Positions 14,923 to 22,792 of a DNA stretch of 24,210 nt are shown piece after piece. Source of the stretch: SZUA-1535 sp964594175 (GTDB lineage: Archaea; Aenigmatarchaeota; Aenigmatarchaeia; Aenigmatarchaeales; SZUA-1535). Where the stretch lies: positions 1-24,210 of the forward strand of contig CAZQLM010000003.1 of the NCBI GenBank assembly GCA_964594175.1. The letters run 5' to 3'. How positions within the stretch are numbered: position 1 is the stretch's first letter; each line of letters opens with the position of its first letter. The position numbers and the translations under genes are program-made. A model generated the notes under the pieces. That model made no database searches, had not been told where the DNA came from, and was given only the letters and a program-made list of their open reading frames with translations.

Positions 14923-17199
14923 ATGCTGAAAAAATTAAAGGAAAAGCCGAAGCTTTTACCGGAATTATTTGTATTGTCTTTGATATTTTTTCTTGCATTT
15001 TGGATTCGCGCAGTCAACATAGTTCCGGACAGAATCTTATCCTACGACCCTGTTTATCAGTATCGCTTCACAAAGTACTTTGTAGATTTTGGTGTGTTTC
15101 CGGCATGGGACGAGCTTAGCTACTATACCGGAAGGGCTTTTTACATGCCACCCTTAATGTACTATCTAACCGCTTTGATTTACTGGTTTTTGAAAGCGCT
15201 AATGTCAAGCATTACTTTAAAAACGGCCTGCTCCCTTGCCGGAGCCCTTTACGGGGCGTTAATGGTAATTCCTGCATACCTGCTTACAAGAGAGCTAGCA
15301 AGCGCTAAAGCAGGTTTGCTCGCAGCGCTTTTCGTTGGAACGGCTCCGCAAATTTTAACAAGAACTTTCGGAGCGAGCTACGACACGGATCAGTTAGTGC
15401 TTTTCTTCATCCTCTTAACCCTTTGGACTAGTTTTAGACTTTTCAGAAACCCGAACTATTTCAATTTTATGCTTTCCCTTTTCGCCTTTACCGGCTTTAT
15501 GTTTACCTGGAACATGTTCTGGTACACGTTTTATATTTACCTTGGAGTGATATTTCTCTGGATTACTGGTAATGCTGTTTCATATCTGTTTTTCAAGGGA
15601 AGGTTTCCAAAAAGGGAAATCATAGCTCAAATTACTACAGCTGTGCTTCTCTTTGTTTCGCTAAATCTCGCAGGAGAGCTTAACGGCTTGCAGCCGTTAA
15701 GATGGTTTTTCGAGGTAATAGGTTTTGCTGTCCACCCTGAAACATGGATAGTAAACGTTTCCATAGCGGAGCTTCAACCAATCTGGAATTTGGTTACCGT
15801 AGCCATTGTACCGTTTCTGGTTAGCGGTGCCTTGATTTTTGCTTTAGGGAGGAAGCTAAAGAATCTGGAGAACTTTGCCTTAATATTTGCAACCACCGCA
15901 GCATGCTTTATTTTTGTTTCTTTCATCTCTTATGCTTCTACTTCAAAAACATTTTCCCTTTCCGGCTTTAGGGATTTTACGGCAAGCTATTTGCTTTATT
16001 CCGGCTACGGACACGTTGCCCAATTTTTGGGAAATTTCACGACAGGAGAATTTGCTCTCGACCTTTTCATTTTAGTAACCCTTTTCAGCTCCGCATTTTT
16101 CGCTCTCTACAGCCTTTTTACGGAAAATTACAAGAGCAAAAGATTCGTTTTCGTTCTCGTGCTTTGGATATTCTTCTTCCTAACAATAAAAGGAGGTATA
16201 AGATTTACGGAATACGTCTCAGCTATCGGACTTTGCCTCGCTGCTACTGGCTTGGCTTTTCTGAAAGCTGAAAGAGATATTCTAAAAACCCTCACCCATG
16301 GATTAATAATAATCCTGGCTCTTGTATCGGTTTCCTGCGGAATTTATCTCGGCTATAGATTAGGCCCGGATATAGATGCAAACTGGGATAACGCCTGGAA
16401 GTTTTTGAGAGAGCAAACTCCGGAGCTCGCTTTGGTTGGAACTTGGTGGGATCCCGGGCACATGATCACCGGCTACGCGGAGCGCAGGGTGATAGCAGAC
16501 GGAGCTCACTGCGGATTTGACTGCATGTACACGATAAATGATAGAATAACAGATTTAGGCAAGATTTTCACAACAAAGAGCGAGAAGGAAGCTTTAAAGA
16601 TTTTGAGAAAGTATCAGGGCACCTCTCCGGAAATTTACTGGATAGCATCCTTTGATCTGATAGGAAAGTTTCAGTGGCTGCAGTATTTCGGAACAGGCTG
16701 CGATGCTCGTGTGGAGTATAGTAAATGTCCTTTATACAACATGCTTCAACTAGAAAATGCTTACGCTTATACCGGAGGAAATTTAACCATTTATCTTTTC
16801 GATTATGGAGCGATAAAAGTGCTTTATCTCAACTATCCAATAGCCTTTTATGTTCAGGGAAAAAATGCGATGCTATTTAAAGAAGTTCTTTACTACGAAA
16901 ATAACTCTGTGCAGGAATCCAGCTTAGAAAAATACAATGCTACAGCTATTTATGACCAGCTTTCTCCTATTTTCAAAGCTATTGGATACAGATTAACAAA
17001 ACAATTTTTCCCATGGAGTGTTTGGATTTCCAGAGATAAAAGCGTTGTGGTAACGATTCCACCCCACCTTCGCGAAGCTTTGTTCACAAAAATGTTCATG
17101 TTAGAAGGTAAAGGATTAAAGAATTTCGAGCTCGTGCTGAGCAATCCAGAAGTTAAAATTTATCGTGTCAAAAATCTAGAAGAAGGGTGGAAGAATTGA
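14923..17199 (+). CDS. aglB: Oligosaccharyltransferase STT3/AglB (protein N-glycosylation)
   Basis: 758 residues. The N-terminal part has about 13 membrane segments. The acidic motif SYDPVYQYR (near residue 41) and the second one SYDTDQ (near 150) form the metal site. The invariant WWDxG motif is GTWWDPGHMI near residue 507, at the start of the C-terminal globular domain. A DLIGKF segment near 580 matches the DK-type motif of archaeal enzymes. AglB transfers the lipid-linked glycan to Asn in N-x-S/T sequons of exported proteins. The length is normal for the short archaeal form. A TATA box 24.5 nt upstream implies a leaderless mRNA. The stop overlaps the downstream GT2 start. Confidence 0.96.
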   Translation: MLKKLKEKPKLLPELFVLSLIFFLAFWIRAVNIVPDRILSYDPVYQYRFTKYFVDFGVFPAWDELSYYTGRAFYMPPLMYYLTALIYWFLKALMSSITLKTACSLAGALYGALMVIPAYLLTRELASAKAGLLAALFVGTAPQILTRTFGASYDTDQLVLFFILLTLWTSFRLFRNPNYFNFMLSLFAFTGFMFTWNMFWYTFYIYLGVIFLWITGNAVSYLFFKGRFPKREIIAQITTAVLLFVSLNLAGELNGLQPLRWFFEVIGFAVHPETWIVNVSIAELQPIWNLVTVAIVPFLVSGALIFALGRKLKNLENFALIFATTAACFIFVSFISYASTSKTFSLSGFRDFTASYLLYSGYGHVAQFLGNFTTGEFALDLFILVTLFSSAFFALYSLFTENYKSKRFVFVLVLWIFFFLTIKGGIRFTEYVSAIGLCLAATGLAFLKAERDILKTLTHGLIIILALVSVSCGIYLGYRLGPDIDANWDNAWKFLREQTPELALVGTWWDPGHMITGYAERRVIADGAHCGFDCMYTINDRITDLGKIFTTKSEKEALKILRKYQGTSPEIYWIASFDLIGKFQWLQYFGTGCDARVEYSKCPLYNMLQLENAYAYTGGNLTIYLFDYGAIKVLYLNYPIAFYVQGKNAMLFKEVLYYENNSVQESSLEKYNATAIYDQLSPIFKAIGYRLTKQFFPWSVWISRDKSVVVTIPPHLREALFTKMFMLEGKGLKNFELVLSNPEVKIYRVKNLEEGWKN

Positions 17200-17888
17200 A
17201 AAAAGCAATACTTCTTCCGGCATATAATGAAGAGAAAACAATAGGAGAAGTTATTGAGAAATGCAAAAAGTACTGCAAAAACGCATTTATCCTTGTGGTA
17301 GATGATGGCTCTAAGGATAATACGGCAAAAATAGCTCTGGCAAAGGGAGCAAAAGTTTTAAGGCACAAAATAAATAAAGGGAAGGGCAACGCTTTGAGAA
17401 CAGGGTTGAGCTATATTAAAAAACAAGGATTTGAAAGCGCGGTGATAATAGACGCAGACGGGCAATATAATCCAAAACATATTCCAAAATTTTTCGAAGC
17501 TTTGAAAAAAGCAGACATTGTAATGGGTTACAGGGATTTTTCCAAAGTACCTTTCAGGCATAGATTAGGAAACTCTATCTGGAGAGCTCTTTTCAATTTT
17601 TTGTTTGGAACAAAACTAAAAGATACTAACTGTGGTTTTATAGGCCTTTCCAAAAAAGCTTTGAGCGAAATAAAAAATATTCACGGCGGGTATATTATTG
17701 AAAACTCTATTTTAGCTGAAGCTGTTGAAAAAAATCTTGAAATAAAGCAAATACCAGTAGAAGTGAGATACAGAAAAATTTCAGGATTGTTAAGAGGTAT
17801 TAGAATAGTGCTTGGTGTAACCATTTTCATTTTTACGAAGGGAATTTTATTTCGAAGCAAAAAGCTGGTTGAATTTTTTAAGAAATAA
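17196..17888 (+). CDS. GT2 glycosyltransferase, DPM1/ALG5-like
   Basis: 230 residues from a TTG at 17196 that overlaps the AglB TGA; GGGTGG lies 5 nt upstream. A GTG at 17187 is the alternative and adds three residues. GT-A motifs: LPAYNEEKTIG, VVDDGSKDNT, NKGKGNALRTG and the DxD-type IDADGQYNP, then a GYRDFSKVPFRHRLGN segment. This arrangement fits polyprenyl-phosphate sugar synthases (DPM1, ALG5, AglD/AglJ groups), which charge the lipid with a hexose for GT-C enzymes. The lack of clear membrane helices suggests a peripheral protein on the cytoplasmic face. Donor sugar unknown. The 3' end overlaps the opposing GT2 gene by 42 nt. Confidence 0.9.
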   Translation: MKKAILLPAYNEEKTIGEVIEKCKKYCKNAFILVVDDGSKDNTAKIALAKGAKVLRHKINKGKGNALRTGLSYIKKQGFESAVIIDADGQYNPKHIPKFFEALKKADIVMGYRDFSKVPFRHRLGNSIWRALFNFLFGTKLKDTNCGFIGLSKKALSEIKNIHGGYIIENSILAEAVEKNLEIKQIPVEVRYRKISGLLRGIRIVLGVTIFIFTKGILFRSKKLVEFFKK

Positions 17889-18869
17889 CAGCTTTACAAA
17901 ACCTGCGAGAAAGCCTAAAATCCATACTACACTTCTAAAAAAAATCATGAGAGGCGCGAATACAAGCATTTTCCTTTCTTTTCCTGCCGTAAAAGCTATG
18001 GTGCTAGCGTTTGCCAAAAAGAAAATAGCAAGCATGGGCAAAGCTAACCAAAAAAATTCAGAGCGTGCAAATGAAAGAAAAGCAAACAAAAAGAAAAATG
18101 CGAGAGAAAACATAGAAAGAGGAATTTCCAAACCTGTATATGAATCACCCTTCATTTTTTCAGGGTGTTTTTTGTACATAAGCACGCGCCAGTAAGCTCT
18201 GAAAAATTTCTGTTTCAAATATTTTCTCAAGCTATCTGGGTGCGGGTGATATACAAAAGCTTTTGGATTGAAAACAAGCTTATATCCAGCTTTCGCAATT
18301 CTGTAAGAAAGCTCAGGGTCTTCGCCACTCGCTGTTTTAAAGCTTGTATCAAAACCGCCAAATTTCAAAAAAATATCTTTTTTATAAGCGGCTGAAAAAG
18401 TCCCGATAAAATCTATGAACTTTTGTTTTTTCATTTTCTCGTGCCTTTTCTCTATTTCATATCCTTCAAACCTGGCTATTAAGCTTCGTTTGTTTAACGT
18501 TTTGTAAGTGCCCTGCACACCAACAGCTTTTCCTTGCTCTATTGGTTTGACCATTTCTTTAATCCAGCTTTTTCCCGGTACGCAATCGCTATCAGTAAAA
18601 ACAACAATCTCACCACGAGCCTTTCTTGCTCCAAAATTTCGCTGCCATGCCGGGCCGTGATGAGGGTTTGCAAAAACTCTTATTCTTAATTTAGATTTTT
18701 TCGCAAATTCTTTAACAACCTTAACTGTATTATCTTTTGAGCCATCATCTACTATTATAACTTCAAATGGTTCAGCAAAATTTTGTTTTTCCAAAGCCTT
18801 CAAAGTTTTCAGAATGGTTTTTTCAGCATTATAGCATGGAACGATTACACTAACTTTTATTCTTGGCAT
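17847..18869 (-). CDS. GT2 glycosyltransferase with C-terminal membrane helices
   Basis: 340 residues. The N-terminal GT-A domain has VSVIVPCYNAEKTI, VIIVDDGSKDNT, the QRNFGARKARGE segment, the DxD-like VFTDSDCVPG and the ED motif SGEDPELSYRIAKAG. About 90 C-terminal residues contain two or three hydrophobic segments (SLAFFFLFAFLSF, ALPMLAIFFLANAS and a final helix). This is a membrane-bound glycosyltransferase acting on the cytoplasmic face, probably in glycan assembly given its neighbours; donor and acceptor unknown. A TTTTAAA box lies about 25 nt upstream, so it has its own leaderless promoter after the TrpRS gene. The last 42 nt overlap the convergent GT2 gene. Confidence 0.92.
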   Translation of the reverse strand: MPRIKVSVIVPCYNAEKTILKTLKALEKQNFAEPFEVIIVDDGSKDNTVKVVKEFAKKSKLRIRVFANPHHGPAWQRNFGARKARGEIVVFTDSDCVPGKSWIKEMVKPIEQGKAVGVQGTYKTLNKRSLIARFEGYEIEKRHEKMKKQKFIDFIGTFSAAYKKDIFLKFGGFDTSFKTASGEDPELSYRIAKAGYKLVFNPKAFVYHPHPDSLRKYLKQKFFRAYWRVLMYKKHPEKMKGDSYTGLEIPLSMFSLAFFFLFAFLSFARSEFFWLALPMLAIFFLANASTIAFTAGKERKMLVFAPLMIFFRSVVWILGFLAGFVKLLFLKKFNQLFASK

Positions 18870-18890
18870 GAGAAAATATTCTGTAAAACT

Positions 18891-18897
18891 TTTAAAA
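18891..18897 (-). promoter_or_regulatory. TATA box of the membrane GT2 gene
   Basis: Minus strand TTTTAAA, centre 18894, 25 nt from the ATG at 18869, within the 45-nt gap after the TrpRS stop codon. Confidence 0.5.
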
Positions 18898-18914
18898 TCT
18901 TTTCATTTCTGATG

Positions 18915-20021
18915 TTATGCTTCTCCATGCACAATTCTTTCAGCTTTTTTCAAATTTTTTTCAAATTTTTTTCTGTGTTTTTCTAAGAATTTTGCCAAAA
19001 ACTCTGCGCACATTTTTTTGCAATCCCCGCAAATAAGCTCTCCTTTCCTGCAGAGCTCATAAATTTCCTTTACAAATTTTGTATTAGGATAATGGTACTT
19101 AAAAATTTCGTAAACTTTGCAGATTTCAGGCTTTCCCCCAAACCTTCTATGCTCTTCTACAGTTCCGCCACCTCCTGTAAATGCCCGAAAAACCTTTTTC
19201 CTAGCCTCTTCTGGAGAGTCTGTTAAGAAAATTGCTGTTTCCGGTTTTGAGGAGGACATTTTTTCTCCTTCTCTCAGCCCTGACTGGTGAACAATGTAAA
19301 TAGAGCTTGGCAGGCAAAAATCATAAGCTAGCTTTCTTGCAACATCTCTAACAGCGCGCATGTGCGGGTCCTGCTCTAAAGCAACAGGTGTTACACTAGG
19401 CATTTTCCCGCAGTACTCAGGAAGCTGAGCATGAAGTATATCTGCGTATTGCAAAAAATTTGCTGCAAGCTTTCCTGGGCTTAGCTCGCCGTAAATTGCT
19501 TTGAGCTCTGCAAAAGTGAATTTTTTTGCTATTTCAAAAGCAAATTCATAATAGCGTGCTTCTTTCCTGCTCTGAACATAAATATCCTTTTTTCTTAATC
19601 CCAGAGCCAAAGCATTTGCAGCATTTTCCACAGCAAACTCTTTTGCTTCTTTCATTGTTCTTATTTTTTCTCTTGTGGTATAAGCGTCTATGTCAGCTAT
19701 GCAGAAAAAAATTTTGCCATTAAGCTTTTTCAGAGCCAAAACCAAATCCACAACCATTTTATGCCCAAGATGCAGCCTTCCAGAGCTTGCTATACCGGTC
19801 ATTACTATAAATTCTTCTTTATTCCTTATCCTTTCCATGATTTTATCAAAATCTCTGTGAGCTATTGCTATGCCTCGCTCGAAAAGATAGTGCCTAAGCT
19901 CTCTTTTCCATTTTTCTGGAAATTCTTTTAGTCCAAACTCAGAAAAGAGTTTTTTGTAATCTTTTATCTCTTCACTTCCCCAAGGATCTAGAACCATTGG
20001 TTTTTCATCACCACACACCAT
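18915..20021 (-). CDS. trpS: Tryptophanyl-tRNA synthetase, archaeal/eukaryotic type
   Basis: 368 residues. Class I motifs: HIGH-type SGRLHLGH (81-88) and KMSKS-type EKMSSS (253-258). DPWGS near the N terminus and the FTGGGGTVEEHRRFGG segment distinguish archaeal/eukaryotic TrpRS from TyrRS. The enzyme charges tRNA-Trp with tryptophan. A CGDC...C cluster near residue 340 may bind zinc. The ATG is 26.5 nt from the centre of a perfectly palindromic TATA element, so the mRNA is leaderless; an internal ATG at residue 9 is less likely. It diverges from the rhomboid gene. Confidence 0.95.
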   Translation of the reverse strand: MVCGDEKPMVLDPWGSEEIKDYKKLFSEFGLKEFPEKWKRELRHYLFERGIAIAHRDFDKIMERIRNKEEFIVMTGIASSGRLHLGHKMVVDLVLALKKLNGKIFFCIADIDAYTTREKIRTMKEAKEFAVENAANALALGLRKKDIYVQSRKEARYYEFAFEIAKKFTFAELKAIYGELSPGKLAANFLQYADILHAQLPEYCGKMPSVTPVALEQDPHMRAVRDVARKLAYDFCLPSSIYIVHQSGLREGEKMSSSKPETAIFLTDSPEEARKKVFRAFTGGGGTVEEHRRFGGKPEICKVYEIFKYHYPNTKFVKEIYELCRKGELICGDCKKMCAEFLAKFLEKHRKKFEKNLKKAERIVHGEA

Positions 20022-20042
20022 AATTTTTTGTGAAGAAAGATG

Positions 20043-20052
20043 AATATATATT
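20043..20052. promoter_or_regulatory. Shared palindromic TATA box between trpS and rhomboid genes
   Basis: AATATATATT, a perfect 10-bp palindrome, centre 20047.5. The plus ATG (20073) is 25.5 nt away and the minus ATG (20021) 26.5 nt away, the most symmetric of the four shared promoters in the window. Confidence 0.72.
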
Positions 20053-20072
20053 TTTGCGAACGAAAAACTTTC

Positions 20073-20639
20073 ATGAAATACATTGCAATATGGCTGAGCA
20101 TAATTTGCACAGTGGTTTTTGCTTTACAGCAAATTTATCCAGAGTTAACCTACGAGCTAGCGCTTTCTCAAAAAGAATTTCTCCAAAAGCCCTGGCAGTT
20201 TTTCACAAATATTTTTGCACACGCTAATGTAAAACATTTACTTTACAATATTTTTGCTTTAGCTCTTTTCGGAAGCGTTTTGGAAAATTTAATTTCTTCG
20301 AAAAGATTTGTGCTTCTCTTCATTCTGGCTTTAATTTTCACGAATTTTGCAGCACTGATTTTTTATGAAAGAACATTGGGAATAAGCGGAATTGTTTACG
20401 CTATTCTGGCATGCTTAGCTGTGCTTAAACCAAGGCTTCCTGTTTTCGTTTTCTCTGTACCTATGCCGTTAATCCTTGCGATAGTTATATACATAGCAAT
20501 AGATTTGCTCGGTTTGTTTTATCCTTCACAAGTAGCAAGCGCATGCCACATAGCTGGTGCTTTAGCAGGATTTTTATTCGGCGTAAACGAAAAAATTAAA
20601 ATAAGGAAAAAGCGTAAAGAAAACCGAGAAAACATTTAG
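20073..20639 (+). CDS. Rhomboid-family intramembrane serine protease
   Basis: 188 residues from ATG 20073. The in-frame ATG at 20040 is rejected because it lies just before the TATA box that sets transcription start near 20073. Six or so membrane segments. Catalytic serine in GIS105G and catalytic histidine in H159IAGALAGFLFG; the conserved HANVKHLLYN block (50-59) precedes them. Rhomboids cleave single-pass membrane proteins within the bilayer. The basic tail (KIKIRKKRKENR) should be cytoplasmic. The substrate is unknown and nothing nearby suggests one. It ends 12 nt before the convergent CBS/HPF-like gene. Confidence 0.92.
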   Translation: MKYIAIWLSIICTVVFALQQIYPELTYELALSQKEFLQKPWQFFTNIFAHANVKHLLYNIFALALFGSVLENLISSKRFVLLFILALIFTNFAALIFYERTLGISGIVYAILACLAVLKPRLPVFVFSVPMPLILAIVIYIAIDLLGLFYPSQVASACHIAGALAGFLFGVNEKIKIRKKRKENRENI

Positions 20640-20651
20640 AAAAACCAGAGC

Positions 20652-21782
20652 TCATGCTCCACGAGGTTTATGCGTTGTTTCCAGCTTTTCTTTGTGCTTT
20701 ATCACTATTTTTTCCAGCTTATCCGTAGCTTCGTCCACAGCATCTCGCAGGTCCCATGCTTGAGCATGTGAAATGAAAACACCCTTTGAAGTCATTACCC
20801 TGCACCTCACAGAGAAGAGTTTTCTTTCACCGCTTTTTCTGTATCTTTTCACATGTACGTGAAAATACTCTACAGGATAGATTGAGTGAATTTTTTCAAC
20901 CGTATCTGAAACTATTCTATCTACAGTATCCATCACAAAATCATCCTCTTCCTCCAGTCCAGAGTATTGGATATAAATACCACTTTCCTTTTTTTTCGAT
21001 GTGAGCCATAATTCAAGAATATCCCTTACCGTCACAACACCTAAGGGTTCGTTATTCTCAACAACTATACACCCCCTCTTCCTAATTTCAAGCATTTTAT
21101 CTATTATCTCTTTAATTTTTGTTCTCTTCTCCGCTGTAAGTGGAGTAGTATTCATCACACTTGAAACAGGAGTATTCATCATTGTAAGTTTTTCTGCTGC
21201 CATTGAATACCAGGAAATTCTCTCTTTTGGTTGAACAGCCTTTAACAAGTCAAGAACGGTAATCTCTCCAACAAGTTTGTCTTCATCGTCCACTACCGGT
21301 AATCTAGAAATATTCTTTTCTCTCATCATCACACGTGCCTTTCCTATATCTTCATCTTTATGAATAACTACAGCAGGTGACATTATCTCTTCTGCTGTTT
21401 TCTCAAATACACTACAATTTTTCACAGCTCGTAGAGCATCAAATACGGAAAAAATACCAACAGCTTTTTCCTTATCATTAACCACAGGTAAGGCTCTAAA
21501 TCCTGTTTTAAAAAGAAATTCTATGGCATTTTCTACATCTTCATTCTCGTTTATTTTCGGAGGATGTATCATTACGGTTTCTATTTTTGTTTGTGTAGGG
21601 TCTTGAACACTTTTCTGCGCAAGAATTCTGTAATGCACAAAGCCGATGAGTTCTCCTTTTTCGTTCACTACCAGAGCTTCATGCACGCGTTTTTGTTCTA
21701 TTAAACTAATAAAATCTATCACACAATCTTCTGGCTTTAACGTATAGAGCGAATGTTTGTCTAAAACGTCCTTTACTTTCAT
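20652..21782 (-). CDS. Four CBS domains fused to an HPF/RaiA-like ribosome-associated domain
   Basis: 376 residues. The first 255 hold four CBS repeats in two Bateman pairs; landmarks are VNEKGELIGFVHYR, VNDKEKAVGIFSV, VDDEDKLVGEITV and VENNEPLGVVTV. The C-terminal about 105 residues (YIQYSGLEEEDD onward) resemble HPF/RaiA ribosome hibernation factors: a beta-strand pattern (FHVHVKRYR, KLFSVRCRVMT) then AWDLRDAVDEATDKLEKIV. CBS pairs bind adenine nucleotides or SAM, so the inference is a nucleotide-sensing, ribosome-associated factor. No membrane helix or catalytic domain is present. GGTGAT sits 3 nt before the ATG, so unlike many first genes here it has a leader with an SD. Confidence 0.85.
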   Translation of the reverse strand: MKVKDVLDKHSLYTLKPEDCVIDFISLIEQKRVHEALVVNEKGELIGFVHYRILAQKSVQDPTQTKIETVMIHPPKINENEDVENAIEFLFKTGFRALPVVNDKEKAVGIFSVFDALRAVKNCSVFEKTAEEIMSPAVVIHKDEDIGKARVMMREKNISRLPVVDDEDKLVGEITVLDLLKAVQPKERISWYSMAAEKLTMMNTPVSSVMNTTPLTAEKRTKIKEIIDKMLEIRKRGCIVVENNEPLGVVTVRDILELWLTSKKKESGIYIQYSGLEEEDDFVMDTVDRIVSDTVEKIHSIYPVEYFHVHVKRYRKSGERKLFSVRCRVMTSKGVFISHAQAWDLRDAVDEATDKLEKIVIKHKEKLETTHKPRGA

Positions 21783-21828
21783 GTCATCACCTCAAAAACC
21801 TTTTGAAGATAATTTTATAATCACGAAG

Positions 21829-21837
21829 TTTAATAAA
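21829..21837. promoter_or_regulatory. TATA-like element between the CBS/HPF and DUF2584 genes
   Basis: TTTAATAAA, near-palindromic, centre 21833. It predicts a leader of about 25 nt for the minus gene (21782) and about 40 nt for the plus gene (21899), both with an SD. A second minus-strand candidate is TTATAAAATT at 21811-21820. Confidence 0.4.
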
Positions 21838-21898
21838 TTTCATACTCGCCATAATTGGTTTGAGCTGATCCTTGTGAAAAAAGAGCTTGGTGTAGAAA

Positions 21899-22228
21899 AT
21901 GGGGCAGATAGTCGAATTTAATTGGGCGTTGAAAATTAAGGTTGATTTCAAGTTAGATGAAGGAAATGAATATACGTTTAAAAAGAAAGGAATCAGAGTA
22001 TATCCCGTAAACATACCTATAGACCTTATTAACGAGAAATGGGAATGCTTGGCAAGGATTGTGATTTTAGAAGTTAATCATGCAAACGGAGAAACCATTG
22101 GAAGATTTAAAGTTTTAAAGGTTTACGATGAAAAGGAAAGAGAATTTCTCACTTCCTACTGGAGAAAAACTGTTGAATACATAAAAGGCAGAAAAATAAA
22201 GGATTTCAGTAATGTAAAGGTTACATGA
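21899..22228 (+). CDS. DUF2584 family protein
   Basis: 109 residues. The pattern MGQIVEFNWALKI, then EYTFKKKGIRVYPVNIPIDLI, and a later ILEVNHANGETIGRF strand matches what I recall of DUF2584, a family of small proteins of unknown function in bacilli and archaea. It looks like a compact beta-rich cytosolic protein; no cysteines beyond one, no membrane segment. GGTGT lies about 6-7 nt before the ATG. It is divergent from the CBS/HPF gene and convergent with EndA, 19 nt away. Family assignment is moderate; function unknown. Confidence 0.7.
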   Translation: MGQIVEFNWALKIKVDFKLDEGNEYTFKKKGIRVYPVNIPIDLINEKWECLARIVILEVNHANGETIGRFKVLKVYDEKEREFLTSYWRKTVEYIKGRKIKDFSNVKVT

Positions 22229-22247
22229 TAAATGTTTGAGAATGCTT

Positions 22248-22784
22248 TCAGGGTTTGAAAAACCTTACCTCAAAATATTTTACCTTTTCATCCTTGCTAA
22301 CAACAGCCCAAAGCATTTGTGCTCTTATTGTGTGTGCTAAACGCACAGCCCTTGCGAGCTCAGGAAATGAAAATTTAAATCCCTCTGGAACAGAAAACAC
22401 AACCCATCTTGTATGCTCGCGAGCAGTTTTCTTACCGCGCTTTAAAGGGTGAACCCCGCGTTGATAAACACGAAAATCGCAGCCGAATTTCAGCCCTGTT
22501 TTCGTTGGTAGCTCGCGATCTCTCAAATCGCGGTAAACCACATATCGAAAATAAAATCTCGGGTCTTTTTTCTTGCAGTACTCGTAAAACTCCTTTATCC
22601 CGAGCTTCTTTTCGTTAATGAAAACTTCAAGTTTTTTCTTTTCTAAAAGATAAAAAGTTTCTATCAGAGAAAGCTCTAATCTATCCTCTCTAAGCTTTCC
22701 AAAATACCCTTCTTCAAATAATTTTTTTGCTTGTTTTCTATCCCACACCACAACTCTGTCTCCGTGAATGTGAGCTTTGATCAT
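22248..22784 (-). CDS. endA: tRNA-splicing endonuclease subunit (EndA-like, copy 1)
   Basis: 178 residues, normal for a single-unit archaeal EndA. The core YVVYRDLRDRELPTKTGL and GCDFRVYQRG matches the catalytic domain, with the general-base tyrosine at Y107 and the histidine at H124 (REHTRW). The third catalytic residue, the lysine after the conserved Arg (SVRKK in M. jannaschii), is replaced: HTIRAQ (151-156) has A155-Q156. A basic insertion PLKRGKKTAR (113-122) enlarges the loop between Tyr and His. EndA cuts the bulge-helix-bulge at tRNA intron borders. The SD GGTGAT overlaps the stop of the upstream paralogue 8 nt away, so they are co-expressed and probably hetero-oligomeric. Confidence 0.9.
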   Translation of the reverse strand: MIKAHIHGDRVVVWDRKQAKKLFEEGYFGKLREDRLELSLIETFYLLEKKKLEVFINEKKLGIKEFYEYCKKKDPRFYFRYVVYRDLRDRELPTKTGLKFGCDFRVYQRGVHPLKRGKKTAREHTRWVVFSVPEGFKFSFPELARAVRLAHTIRAQMLWAVVSKDEKVKYFEVRFFKP

Positions 22785-22792
22785 TCTATCAC

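Noticed and set aside
21783..21898. C/D box sRNA in the CBS/DUF2584 gap (GTGATGA on the minus strand)
   Set aside because: GTGATGA is the SD and start region of the CBS gene, and no matching D box CUGA lies at a suitable distance.
21787..22014. 75-residue minus-strand ORF across the CBS/DUF2584 gap
   Set aside because: It covers the promoter and is antisense to the DUF2584 gene; no promoter, SD or family likeness.
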